DNA from: Stipa capillata
Lineage: Eukaryota > Streptophyta > Magnoliopsida > Poales > Poaceae
Assembly (NCBI GenBank): GCA_019208055.1
Contig: JAGXJF010002465.1
Span: forward strand, 62,001-126,000
DNA: 64,000 nucleotides
Direction of reading: 5' to 3'
The notes beneath the pieces are model-generated. The model saw only the letters and a list, made by a program, of their open reading frames with translations, made no database searches and was not told where the DNA came from. This document shows, piece after piece, positions 10,969-21,888 of the stretch (positions within the stretch are counted from its first letter, which is position 1; each line of letters opens with the position of its first letter). A program made the translations under genes and the position numbers.

Positions 10969-11165
10969 CGGAGGGTTCTAGAGTAAGGCCCACTTATCCC
11001 GGAGGGGTCCACATGGACCAAGGGTACTGCATGAACAGTACACACATGAATAGTGTCGCATGAACAGTACCCCCCTTCCTAGATGGATAAGATCGATATC
11101 CCTTAAAAATAGGAGATCTAAAGATAAAGGAAAAAGGGGAACTTGGGAGGCAAGTTACTGTTCAC

Positions 11166-11202
11166 GTACTGTTCACGTGAACAGTACCGAGCCTATATAA
11201 AG
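11166..11202 (+). promoter_or_regulatory. G-box palindrome and TATA box of copia LTR
   Basis: A perfect 22-bp palindrome (GTACTGTTCAC followed by its reverse complement) occupies 11,166-11,187 and centres on CACGTG, the G-box core. Seven bases later is TATATAAAG (11,194-11,202), the likely U3 core promoter. Extra half-sites (GAACAGTAC) occur at 11,033 and 11,064. Confidence 0.7.
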
Positions 11203-11702
11203 GGGGGGGGGAGGGCTGGGCGCAGCCCCCCTTGAACCCTAGCTGCCAGCCCCTCCCTCTCTCCCATCTACTCCTCTCCCGCAGCTGCTTAGGCGAAGCC
11301 CTGCAGGAATTTCTCCACCACATCCACCACCACACCGTCGTGCTGCTGGAGATCTCATCTACCTCTCCACCTCACCTTGCTGGATCAAGAAGGAGGAGAC
11401 GTCATCGAGCCGTACGTGTGCACATCTCGGAGGTGCCGCTCGTTGCGGTGCTTGATCGGATTGGAACACGAGAAGATCCCTCTCGCGGCTGGGAGGTATA
11501 ACCTAGCTGCGGGAGGCTGCGGGCTTCATCGACAACGGTCAAATTCTCCGCTGCGTTGACGTGTTCGTCGAGGGTATGTAGATATGATCTGTCTCTCGTT
11601 GCAAGCTTCTTCTAGATTGGATCTTGATTTTCTAGATTGGATCTAGGTTTTCGTTTGCATCTCGTAGGAAAATTTTTGTTTTCTATGCTACGAATCCCAT
11701 CA

Positions 11703-12813
11703 AGCCGACGCATGCCATGGGCAAGAGGAGGGAGACGAGGACGACTACAGTGCTAATTCTGAGGATGAGGATGACGTCAACCACAACAATGACCGTGATC
11801 ACCATCAACTACACTACAATATGCAAGATATGCAACTGATCCACCATGGCCACGGCGAGACTGTGATAGAGATGACGCATTCTCTAAGGTAAAATTCACT
11901 ATGCCTCCTTATGAGGGTAAATATGATCCAGATGCATACCTTACATCGGAATTACTAGTTGATTTAAAATTTGCATGCCATGATTTCTGGAGGATAAATG
12001 TGTTAGGGCTACTACTAGTGAATTTTTTGATTTTACTTCTATTTGGTGGAAAGAACACCGTTAGAATACATCCACATAATATTCCAACCACTTGGGAAGC
12101 ATTAAAACAATTGATGAGACATAGATTCGTTCCCTCGTACTATGCGAGAGATTTATTGAATACATTGCAACGCTTAAATCATGGAAATAGATCTGTATAG
12201 ACTATTATCAAGAATTGCAAATTGGAATGCTACATTGTGGTTTAGTTGAGAATGAGGAAGCTTCTATGGCTAGGTTTATGGGTGGATTGAATAGAGAGAT
12301 TGCTGATATTCTTGCTTATAAAGACTATAACTCTATGACTCGTTTATTCCAACTTGTTATACATGTTGAACGTGAAGTGTAGGGACGCTCGAGACCGCGT
12401 AATAACTTTTTTGTAGGTCGTGGTTCCACATGGGCACCGCACACACCCGCTGCCGTGCCCACTCGTACCACTACAGCGACACCTTCGACTGTCAGATCTG
12501 CTCCTGCTCCATCCAATTCAGCATTCCGTACTATGGCACCTACCAAAAATGCTTTATCAACTCCGGCTAAAAGTTCATCGTCGGTAGCCTCCACTGGGAG
12601 AACAAAGGACATTCAATGCAACCGCTGCAAGGGCTTCAGCCATATCATGAAGTATTGTCCTAACAAGCACGTATTGCTCATTCGTGAAGATGGCAAGTAC
12701 GAGTACGTGAGTCATCTAGATGAGGAGACCTATGTGTTGCTAGCTGAACATGAACAAGGTGACACCAAGTCCGATCAAGAAGAAGAGCATGTGAGCGCTA
12801 AAGATGCCAACTG
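11703..12813 (+). pseudogene. P gag, right copy, with zinc knuckle
   Basis: It repeats the gag segment of the left copy (11,703-12,503) and then continues into the C-terminal gag: CNRCKGFSHIMKYC near 12,616 is a CCHC-type knuckle for RNA packaging, followed by an acidic tail (EEHVSAKDAN). It ends at TGA 12,812-12,814. The first part has stops (TAA at about 11,890 and TAG at about 12,198). The frame from 12,455 to 12,814 is open. It lacks the gag N-terminus because copia sits at the start of this copy. Confidence 0.85.
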
Positions 12814-12817
12814 ATAC

Positions 12818-13132
12818 ATGAGTATTATAGCACACCGTGTGCTTAGTGCTCAAATTGTCCCAGATAAGAAGAATCAACTCCACAACCTTTTCCACATTAA
12901 AGGTGTCATCAAGGAGCGTGCGGTTCGCATAACCATTGATGGCGGAAGTTGCAATAACTTAGCAAGCATTGAATTGGTGGAGAAGCTCACTCTACCTACA
13001 TGGCCACATCCACATCCTTATTACATTCAATGGTTCAATGATGGCGGCAAAGTAAAGGTAACATGCATGGTGAGAGTTCAGTTTTCTTTAGGTTTATACC
13101 ATGATATTGTTCACTGTGATATTGTGCCATAG
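12818..13132 (+). pseudogene. P protease-like domain
   Basis: VRITIDGGSCNNLASIELVEKL resembles the retropepsin-like region of grass gypsy elements in which the usual D-S/T-G is replaced by D-G-G. It continues with PHPYYIQWFNDGGKVKVT and HDIVHCDIVP, then a TAG. It lies just downstream of gag in a different frame. The next ~320 bp to the RT start contain stops and only traces of the pol linker. Confidence 0.7.
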
Positions 13133-13452
13133 GTCGACCATGGCAATATGATAAACATTGTATACATGATAGTCGAACTAATCAATATACTCTCACGCAT
13201 AAAGAAAAGAAAATAGTTCTACACCCCATGTCCACTGGGCAAAGTTTACAAGTTCATCTTGCTAGGGTTAGTAAAAAAATAGAGAACATGTTAAATCTGA
13301 AAATCAGCAAGTAGATGAGTTAGAGCAATTTAATAAGTTGAACAAATCTGTTCCTAGCTCATCTTGCTATGGACTGATTTGCAAAGAAGCTTTGTTTTCA
13401 TTTGAGGATATGTCTCCTTCGTTGCCTCCTGCTGTTGCTAACCTTTTGCAGT

Positions 13453-14157
13453 AATACATCGATGTGTTCCCAAAAGAGATACTGCCGGAGCTGCCACCTA
13501 TGAGAGACATTGAACACCAAATTGATTTGATTCCTAGCGCCTCGCTGCCCAACCGTGCACCGTACCGTACAAATCCTGAGGAGACCAAGGAGATACAGCG
13601 ACAAGTTCAAGAACTTCTCGATAAAGATTATGTTCGCGAATCCCTTAGTCCTTGTGTTGTTTATTTTTGTTCCTAAGAAAGACGGTACTTGGCATATGTG
13701 TGTAGACTGTAGAGCCCTTAATAATATTACAATTCGCTATTGTCATCCTATTCCTAGATTAGACGATATGGTACATGAACTTAGTGGCTCGGTTGTATTC
13801 TCTAAAGTAGACTTGCGAAGTAGCTACCATCAAATTCATATGAAATTGGGTGATGAGTGGAAAACAGCTTTCAAAACTAAATTCGATTTATATGAGTGGT
13901 TAGTTATGCCTTTTGGATTAACTAATGCTAAATATCAACTTGTTGGTAGTCACAGTAGGAAACATATTGTGTTTGAACCAGGTGATTTCATTTTGTTGCA
14001 TTTAAGAAAAGATTGTTTCCCTGATTTGTGCAAGTCCAAACTAATGCCTCACGCTGATGATCCTTTTAAAGTGCTTGAAAAGATTAATGATAATGCATAT
14101 AAGCTTGATCTACCTGCAGACTTTGGGGTTAGTCCCACATTTAACATTGCCAATTGA
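13453..14157 (+). pseudogene. P RT N-terminus joined to integrase C-terminus
   Basis: The RT begins IDVFPKEILPELPPMRDIEHQ, changes frame near 13,660 (T-run), and continues with VPKKDGTWHMCVDCRALNN, VFSKVDLRSSYHQI and MPFGLTNA. At about 13,932 it switches directly to the integrase C-terminal region (HIVFEPGDFILLHLRKD, then KINDNAYKLDLP and SPTFNIAN). The RT catalytic block, RNase H, the zinc-binding and DDE core of integrase are deleted (about 2 kb by comparison with intact gypsy pol). The joined frame stays open across the junction to TGA 14,155-14,157. Confidence 0.85.
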
Positions 14158-14206
14158 AGCCATATTTGGGTGAAGTTGACGAGTTGCCATCAAGGACGAC
14201 ATCAAT

Positions 14207-14221
14207 TCAAGAAGGGGAGGA
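14207..14221 (+). other. P polypurine tract
   Basis: CAAGAAGGGGAGGA lies immediately before TGATGAGG at 14,222. It is nearly the same tract as in Q (36,861-36,874). Confidence 0.8.
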
Positions 14222-15105
14222 TGATGAGGACATCTCTAACACCGATACAATCTTATCTCCACCATTACTGGGTCCAATTATATAGCTCGAGCACGCCAAC
14301 TTAATTTTCAGGTAAATTCGTTTCTTAGAACTCCATCATTTTCTGTTTAACTCCATGATGCTACCTAAAGGAGATGATGTTATATTACTCAGGAACATGG
14401 GCTAAGTGAGGAGAAGGATGGTAGAGCTACAAGAAACAAGAAGGGATATGCTGAGTCGCTTTCATGTTATTTCAAGAATTAAAAGCCATGATGGAGTACG
14501 AAGAATTGGACGAAATATACAAGCTTCCACTTTGTATTTTCGCCCATAATTAGCACATGGTGTTGCGCCAACTCAAATTTGGGCCAAGCCTGTGTAAGTT
14601 CAAATTTAGGCAAGATAGACAAGTTTTAGAGTCCGTATTCGAGGGGAATTAGGTTTTAGAGGCTGTTTCGGATCCCTGCCTTAGGGAGAACGAAAATCCT
14701 TTCAAACCCTCCTTAAATACACCCCTTAGGCCTCATCTAGGACTCAGGTTTCATGGAGTTGTTTAGTTACTGCTACAATTTCGCATCTACAAGTAGTGTA
14801 GGGCTACTACCTTGTTCAGATCACCAGTGGAATCCCAAATTCGTTCTTCTAGCTCTTGTGCCAATTTATTACTCTCAATTTCATATTACAATTTATCACA
14901 GTTCTTGCTGGTTCTTTGGTTTCCTGCATGAACTCGAACCACGTTCTTCAGGTTGATCACGCCTACGGCAAGGTCAATAACCATCGGAGATTTGTTTAGC
15001 GATTGCTAAGGCGTATCGTCTTGTATGGTATAGTCGGATCGTCAAGGTCAAGCTCGACCAAATCGATAGCTATCCTCATCAAAAGATTGGGGGACCGTCT
15101 CATCA
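14222..15105 (+). repeat. 3' LTR of P (884 bp)
   Basis: It starts TGATGAGGACATC and ends TCATCA, and is followed by the TSD CTAGC. It is the uninterrupted reference for the 5' LTR and shows the empty site of the 1384-4882 insertion at about 14,528. A weak TATA-like TTAAATA lies near 14,713. The part after about 15,000 also reads open on the minus strand and fuses with the minus-strand gag of M, which gives a misleading composite frame. Confidence 0.85.
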
Positions 15106-15110
15106 CTAGC

Positions 15111-15760
15111 TCCCATCCTTCATGATTGGCATTAATTCTATCCATTAAGGCCCAAGCACTTGCGATAGTAAAGTCCATAAAAGCACCTCTGGATGATAGT
15201 CCTCCATACAATAAATTTGAAATCAACCATTTGGGAATCCGGCAGTGAGGATAATCTCTTAATAAGATCTATACCTTTTATAAGCTCTAATCAATCTCTC
15301 ATCTGACCTTTGCCTGTAGTTGCAAATGAGAAATCTTGCCCCTTATATTTCTTATCCGGATAAAAGCGGGACAAAAAGGCAGTAGACAAGGCATTCCAAG
15401 TATCAAAAGTATCTGAAGGGTTAGTTGATAACCATAATAAAGCTTTGTACAGATAGAGACATAACAGTAACTTGAGCTTAACTTCATCTATAGTAAAAGC
15501 ACTTATTTTGAAGGTTTTGCATATTTGCTCAAATAATTCCACATTTGCATAAGGATTTTCCATCTGCTTTGAAAGATTCAGCATGCAACATAACAATACA
15601 ACTAGGATTATCTCATAGTTTACTCTATTCAAAGTTGGACCTACACTCAATTTTTTTTTATAATCAGGTAAAGTGATTAAGTACCAAAAGTTGGTATAAG
15701 TGGGCAAACTCAGGCATATTGAAAATTTAAAAAACAACAGAAACAAACAACTACAATAAT
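15111..15760 (-). pseudogene. Gypsy element M: gag (decayed)
   Basis: On the minus strand the frame reads PYANVELFEQICKTFKIS, LLWLSTNPSDTFDTWNALS, FLSRFYPDKK and FATTGKGQMRD, then after a frame change LLYGGLSSRGAFMDF and ASAWALMDRINANHEGWEL. This is the retrotransposon gag domain of a grass Ty3/gypsy element, with small indels. The gag is cut at 15,110 by element P, and its continuation (protease and RT) is at 1136-1. Together they form one older element in reverse orientation. Confidence 0.85.
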
Positions 15761-16883
15761 AAAACTCAAAATAAAATCAAAAAGCGCTTCACTCCCCGGC
15801 AATGCCGCCACATACCAGTTTTGATGTCCTGCGAGTGCGCATAGTTAGTTTTAGCAAGTTTACGAAGTAAGAGTATCGAATCCATGAGGAGCAAAAGGAA
15901 CCAACATTTTATTTCTTGTAGAATCTTGTCCTTATCTTTGAGATTATCCCTAAAGATCAATATGGCCAAGCAAGTGAAAAGGCTATTGGGTGATTGAATG
16001 AGTGACGTAAGATTGCATAAAGCAAAGAAAAATATTTAAATAAATACTAGAAGGTAAACTCCGAGTACAATAAATGACTAACGTGTTTTTGAGGGGTACA
16101 GGACTTCCACTAACCATATGTAGATAGTAGATGGAAATATTTGGGATACTCATATGCATATATGAAAGTGGAGCCTAAACAAGATATGCCTCGAACACTG
16201 TGTACATATCCCTCACAACCAGGACCACCGCCCAATGTCTAATTGGCATATGGCAGCAATTAAGGTTTTACCCATGGTTCCAGTGTAAAGCATGTGGGTC
16301 TCCGTGATCCTCACACTGAGACGGTCCAAGGGTTTGTGGTAGCTTCTGTCACTGTGCTACCTCTTATCTTGCTCCTCCATGGCTTTGACGTCAATCATGT
16401 CCACTAGGGCAAAATGGTGCGTGGTCAACGTTTGCATGACCATCATGAAGAACATCATCATATAACATAACCCTAATAAATTAACACATCTCAATCATAT
16501 AGCTACGTTAGGGTCTGCCATAGCCTCAAGAACTAAATGGATTATTTAAGATTTGAAACACGAGACGTGATCGAAGTAATTGTATGAAACATGGAGTAAT
16601 GAGTACAAGTAATCCACAAACAAACAACAAATAAAGTACATAAAGGAAAATTTTTGGGAGTAAACATGGGGAAGTCGAGAGGGTGAATGGGATGATGGTG
16701 GATGGATGGATCTTTAATCTTCCTTGGAATCTCCTCTTCATTATCGTATCGCTACCCACATGGTGAAGATGATCTCCTCCCCTACATCCAATATGGGGGT
16801 GGTTGTCTGTGATTCTATGTTCTCTCAGAGTGCATAGGAATGGCCTCTCTCTGATCCACCACCGCCACGGGGTTATATTTGAT
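15761..16883 (-). other. Unassigned, probably leader or LTR of element M
   Basis: No gene is supported. Short low-scoring frames only. By position it is upstream of the M gag. It ends at GGCGC, the TSD of the solo LTR that follows. Confidence 0.35.
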
Positions 16884-16888
16884 GGCGC

Positions 16889-19800
16889 TGTGACAGAGTG
16901 GCACGACAGAAGCATTGCAGTGGTCCATATGATACAAACATAATTTATAAACTTGAAATACAACATAAGTCTTACAACATATTCCCAAAAGTACGGGGAA
17001 TTTAAAACCGTTATTGTTTGGTTACAGCAAAAGTCTTAACTACACCTAACCACTCTTACGACCTACTACCCTACTCGGCGTTGTCTTCGACGCGAAACTC
17101 GACGTAGTAGTCGACGCCTTCGTCCGCCTTCGTCGTCGTCTGCTCCTCGGGAACTTCTTCGTCGACCTCGACGTAGACCACCTCCTCCTCCGTCGTCGGC
17201 TCACAGTCTACTCAAAGGAATTAGATAGAGGGATGAGTACAAAAGGTACTCAACAAGTCCAGGAATAGCAACGAGGTGTTTGATGCACTAACTACTGAGA
17301 ACGGCAACGTTCTCCAAAAGCAATGCAGTTTAGAGGTAAGAGAGTCAAGTTTTAATTAAAGAGACTAATGATCTCCTGTCTCACAAGCTGCTAGGATTCC
17401 CGATGAATCCCTTTCTTGCCGGGTTCACAGTTCTAGCCAGGAACACGGAGTGACAATGCCACGATTCAATACACTCTGCAGAGGTGCACAACTGTACCCA
17501 CAAACGATCAATAGTCATGGAGTTCATGTCGTCACATGCACTACCAGACCGGCAAATCACAGAGCCGTTTCACCGCCCGCTCGGTTATACCCCACGTCGC
17601 AGTCCTGCACTACGGGCAAGGACTACCAGTCTCACGTTGATACTTCGGATACAACGTGTTGTGGATAGCCAACGGCTAGCGCCACCTTCCCAATAGCTGA
17701 TACTCCGGATACAACCATTGAGGTCTTCCTTTCCCGGGGGAGTATAGACCTAGGGTAAAGGATACTTTAGATCAACCCCGCCATATAGGGTATGTGGTAT
17801 GCGCGATCACTACGGCCCTTAAGCACAATCGATCATTGGTTGCATTAAGCTTATGTGAAACATTCCCGTGTGATGAAATCCACCTTCCCAAATGTGCCAT
17901 CCGGCACCCATACCAGGATTTCATCACCCACCATGCTATCGCCCAAGAACCGGCGATCCAAAACAAAACAACAGTTGATTCGTCTTTAGAAAATAGATCT
18001 TTGTGCATGTTATAGACAAGAGGGAAGTTTTGTAAAACATTCTCAACGGACATGAACAAGACACTGGACTTGCCTGGTAACGAATAGGTAGTGGAGTTCG
18101 ACTGGTCGGCTCGCTGAACTCCGGCTTCTGATAAAAAGCAATAAAAATAATAAAGTCCGATAAGGACTTATTCGAAGATTCAAAATTATGAATGTGACTA
18201 TTATGGCGATATATGCATGAGATGATGCATTTATCTATATATTTTAACACAATTTTAAGCATAATTTACTTAAACATACTATAGAAGATTTAAAGTCAAA
18301 CAGAGGAATGATCAAACCCTAATCATCGTTTATCATTCTTGTCCGTCATCAATTTCTTATATTATTAACCCTAATCAATCTAACATTTGATTTGGATTCA
18401 CTTAGAGCTTAGTATTTTTCTCTTAAACTTCTCTAGGTAGCTCAGATATTAGATTTAGAGTTTTAAGAACTAAGTTAAAGTTTAACCTTCTTAGAAAAGA
18501 GTAATACATCCTATTCAATAAAAGAATCCAATTCAAGTTTAGAATTTAGGTATAAAAGAAAAGAAACAATGGAACACATCTTTAATTTCTACTTTTTCTT
18601 TTCTCTTAACCCCCTTTATTCTTCAACTATTTACTTAAAATTCAACATCCACATCTAGTTCAAGGGTCTTTCTTTAAAAGGTTAGTTTAAAATTTCAATA
18701 GAACTAATTTAGGGTTCAACTCTCTTTAAAGAATAATACATCTTATCTAATTTAGAATAGTCTTTAGTTTGAATTGTTTTAAGTTCTTTTTCCTTTAATT
18801 TTGATACCCTTTTTATTCTTTCTCCATTTTTTTATTTCTTTTAATTTTTTCCCCCCGGCCGGCCCCAACCGGTGCCCTTCTTTTCTCATCCTTTCTTCCT
18901 CACCCGAAATCCCCCAACTCTCCTCTCCTTTTCTTTCTCTCTCACCCGCGCCGCCGGTGCCTCTTGAATTCTCCCCCAGCGCCGCTGGCCCCTCCTCTCC
19001 TCTGGACATGCCGCCGCCGCCTAGAGCCTCGGGCTCGGTCCTCCGCGCCGCCGCTTTGCGCCACTCCTTGGCGCTGCTCCGCTCGGCGGCGCCCACTTAG
19101 CTTCCCTCGCACCGCCGCCCGGTCTGACGACGCCACCAGGAGCCGAGGGCTTGGCTCGGGTTGCTGGCCCTTGCGCCGCCCTTGCTCCTTACGCCCGTCG
19201 TCTCGGCGCCCTGCCCCGAGCTCGGCCCTTGCTCACGCGCGCCGTCTCCTCTCGAATTGGCGCCGCCTGCCACGGCCACCGCCGCAGGATGGCGAGGAGA
19301 TGATCGCCTCTGCAACCAGGCGGTGCGCCGTCCTCAGGTAAATGCCCCTTTTCCATCCCTTCTCTATCTCCCCATTTTCCCCCAATTCCTCAATTCTAGG
19401 GTTCTTCCTATGCAGCTTGGCTATGGTGATTTCTTATGCCTAACCTGAGTTACTAAATCCATGTCTTACTTTCATCACATGGATTGCCCTAATCTACTTA
19501 ATTAAAATGACTAACATATGCTAATCTTGAATTGGTTTACTTCAAACTGAAGCTCTGGTTGAACATTCCAGTTGCTATTTTAACCATTAATCTAAGAAAA
19601 GGAATGCTAAACTAATCTTAGTTGTTTCCTGATCCTTTGGTTTTGTTTGGGTGGTGGAAATATATATATATATATATATATATGCATGATTGCTTGTTCG
19701 AACTGCTAAGGACAGGTGCTACATAATCTATAGCTTGATGATTTTTATGCTGATCAGAACAGACCTACACTTGATTTTGATCCCTGCCAATTTTTTGTAC

Positions 19801-21883
19801 ATGGCTACACTAGCTGGGTTTGATGAAAAACAGATGCTATGATTCCTTGGTTCTTAGCCTCCTTATATCTCCTTCTTCTTCATATACATATCGGTTTTCT
19901 TAAACTGAAAGAGCAGAGACTCTATGCTTGATTCTTGCTGTACGGGTTGATTAATTAAGCTGGATTGGCAAATATTATGCTTGGTTTAGCATTTTTAAAC
20001 TGAAATAAGAACAGGTTACTACATATGGGTTTTAGGTGGCTGATGTTAATATCTTGCATCTGTAGCATTTTTGCTTATCATTGATAAGAACAAAAACTAT
20101 GCTAAGCTGCCTACTTGATGCCTTGCCATATATAAGATGATTTCTAAAGAGAAGATTGAGAAAGGGATAGAAACCTGATAAGAACAGATTACTACCCATG
20201 TTGCCTATTGGTTGCCTTGATTTGTTATGATGCTTTCTGAGAAAGGAATTTAAGAAAGGTGTTGAACAATTTGGTAAGAGCAGATTACTACTATGTTGCC
20301 TAGAGGAAAACCCTATGATGCAATTAGAATCTGAGGGTCCCATTATCATGCTAATTCTTATGCATGTATGCATGGGTTTGTATTATCAGCAGTCCTTACC
20401 TTGACTGGTTTGGATGAGGTAAGATGACTTACTAATCTCCTCTGTCCTGGTGGCCTTCTTTCTTCTTCCTCTGATCCTTGGTGGTCTTCTCCTAAAGCTT
20501 CCTGTTGTGCTTGAGGACTTGCTTCCTTTACTCCTTCTCTTCCTGGTACTTGCCTCCAAACAGCTCTAGTGTTGGACTACCTCTGATGGTTGATGGCAGG
20601 GACTAGTGCTACTACGGTGGCACTAGTGTTACACTGGTGCTTACTACTATTCCAACACTAGTCCTATTCGGCTGCCTTGAGCACTATTTCTATTAAGCCT
20701 TCTCAAAGGTTCCCAGGTGCATGTTTTTGGCCACCTCATGCTTGGCTTGTTGGAATTTGCAGAACTGGATATTCTTAAGAGATATCTCTATCTCTAGTTG
20801 CCTTACTTACTAAGAATCTGGGCCTTGGTCGATGGGTAAATATTGCTGTGCTTGATGCCTCATCCACTCCTGTTGCCTTGGTTAAATTTATATGTGGCTG
20901 CTAAATTTTCACTCGATGGCTGCTGCCTTATACTTCATGGGATTTGACTATGGTCAAAAAGTGTGGGCTAAAGAATATTTATTTGATAAATTGCTGCCTT
21001 GCTCAACGGTTGCCTTATATACCAAGGAAAATGTGGGCTGATGGCTAACTTTAATATCGGGCTGCCTTATCTAAATTTTGGTTTTGCAAAACTTAAATTT
21101 CTTTTGAAAACAAAATTATGGAGGCAATGTAGTGTAGGAAAAACAAAATATATTTTACTATTCTTCTCACCTCTTTCATCCCTAATATAAAATATAATAG
21201 ATTCGTCCGATGAGGGTCTTAGCCACGTGGCCCTCGAACATTTTCGAAAGCAAAACGTTTTACAAAACTATTTTTGAAAACTAAAATCTATTCTAGGTCA
21301 TTGGCACTATTTTGCCCCCGCAGCTAACCCTGCGGACGTCGGCGGAACCGTGCCGATAAGACCAAGCCTATTTCAAAAATCATTAAAACATTTTGCCTCC
21401 TACAGCAACGGCACGATTCCCAACGGTCTCGAGTGCTCATACTCGATGACCTCGGATGACCGCCTACATTCCCGAAGGGCTTCCCCCCTTCGGCTCTCGG
21501 CATCCTTCTCCGATTTGAAGACTTTGAAGACCCGAAGGTTCAAGAGTTAGGGTTAGATGATGTATAGGTAGAAAGAATTCATTTTGTAATTTTCTTTCTT
21601 CTTCTTCTTCTTTTATTCTTTTGTAAAAAGGTTGTATCATTAACATTTGTACTATTTCTTTAATCAATAAAGTATCAATTTCAATTATGTTTATTTCCAA
21701 TGCATACAAGTACTAAATGCCATGAGTAATGTGAATGCCATGTGAATGCACAACAATTTTCCTCCCCCTCTCGACCTAACTCTCGACATAGCACGATAAG
21801 TTTGGATCAACTCAGCAGCGTGAGTTGCTCCACGACTTCCACCTCATGCCTCACGTGACTACGCTAGAATTAGGGTTCTCACA
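16889..21883 (-). mobile_element. Solo LTR, long-LTR family, minus orientation (4995 bp)
   Basis: It runs TGTGACAGAGTGG...GGTTCTCACA and is flanked by GGCGC at 16,884-16,888 and 21,884-21,888. No PBS follows one end and no purine tract precedes the other, so it is a solo LTR left by LTR-LTR recombination. Its reverse complement matches the LTR at 24,228-28,356 along most of its length. It includes a GC-rich block at 18,850-19,330 with chance open frames and the fragment 'gagtaccttttgtactcatcc' (in reverse near 17,235-17,256) found in many grass gypsy LTRs. The extra length relative to the other copy lies partly at about 21,190-21,540. Confidence 0.9.
19659..19683. repeat. (TA)n microsatellite
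   Basis: About twelve TA units inside the solo LTR. The tract is not present at this length in the other LTR copy. Confidence 0.9.
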
Positions 21884-21888
21884 GGCGC

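Larger units (their letters stand above)
8537..11702 (+). mobile_element. 5'-truncated BARE/Angela-like copia inside P gag
   Basis: Only the 3' half of a copia element is present: RT from its first block, RNase H, PPT and the complete 3' LTR. The 5' LTR, PBS, gag, protease and integrase are missing. At the left the copia sequence abuts gag base 8536, which is not the original insertion site. At the right the LTR ends at CA 11,702 and is followed by AGCCG, the start of the duplicated gag segment. The original TSD was therefore probably AGCCG or overlapped it. Confidence 0.85.
9918..11702 (+). repeat. BARE/Angela-like copia 3' LTR (1785 bp)
   Basis: It starts TGTTGGAAATATGCCC and ends CCCATCA. 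The start and the ~1.8-kb length match the BARE-1/Angela/RIRE1 group known from grasses. It contains a heat-shock-element-like cluster at 10,952-10,968, a G-box palindrome at 11,166-11,187, a TATA box at 11,194, and a GC-rich leader after about 11,225. A GT-rich segment near 11,400-11,560 is part of the R/U5 region and is not a gene. Confidence 0.9.
1142..15105 (+). mobile_element. Gypsy retrotransposon P, nested and rearranged, TSD CTAGC
   Basis: The element is bounded by CTAGC at 1137-1141 and again at 15,106-15,110. Both LTRs start TGATGAGGACATC, and the 3' LTR ends TCATCA. The order is 5' LTR (interrupted), leader with a 63-bp tandem array, gag, copia insertion with duplicated gag, protease-like region, truncated RT joined to the integrase C-terminus, PPT and 3' LTR. 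The target is the gag gene of the older minus-strand element M. The RT active site, RNase H and integrase core are missing, so P is defective. Its LTR start and PPT resemble those of Q at 30,235, which suggests the same gypsy lineage. Confidence 0.85.

Noticed and set aside
14996..15226. 76-codon minus-strand frame read as one gag piece
   Set aside because: Only the first half (before 15,106) is gag of M; the rest is the P 3' LTR read in reverse, joined at the TSD.
18779..19341. Several open frames in a GC-rich block
   Set aside because: All six frames are open because of GC-rich composition; the block is inside a solo LTR and its counterpart in the other LTR copy does not keep the frames.
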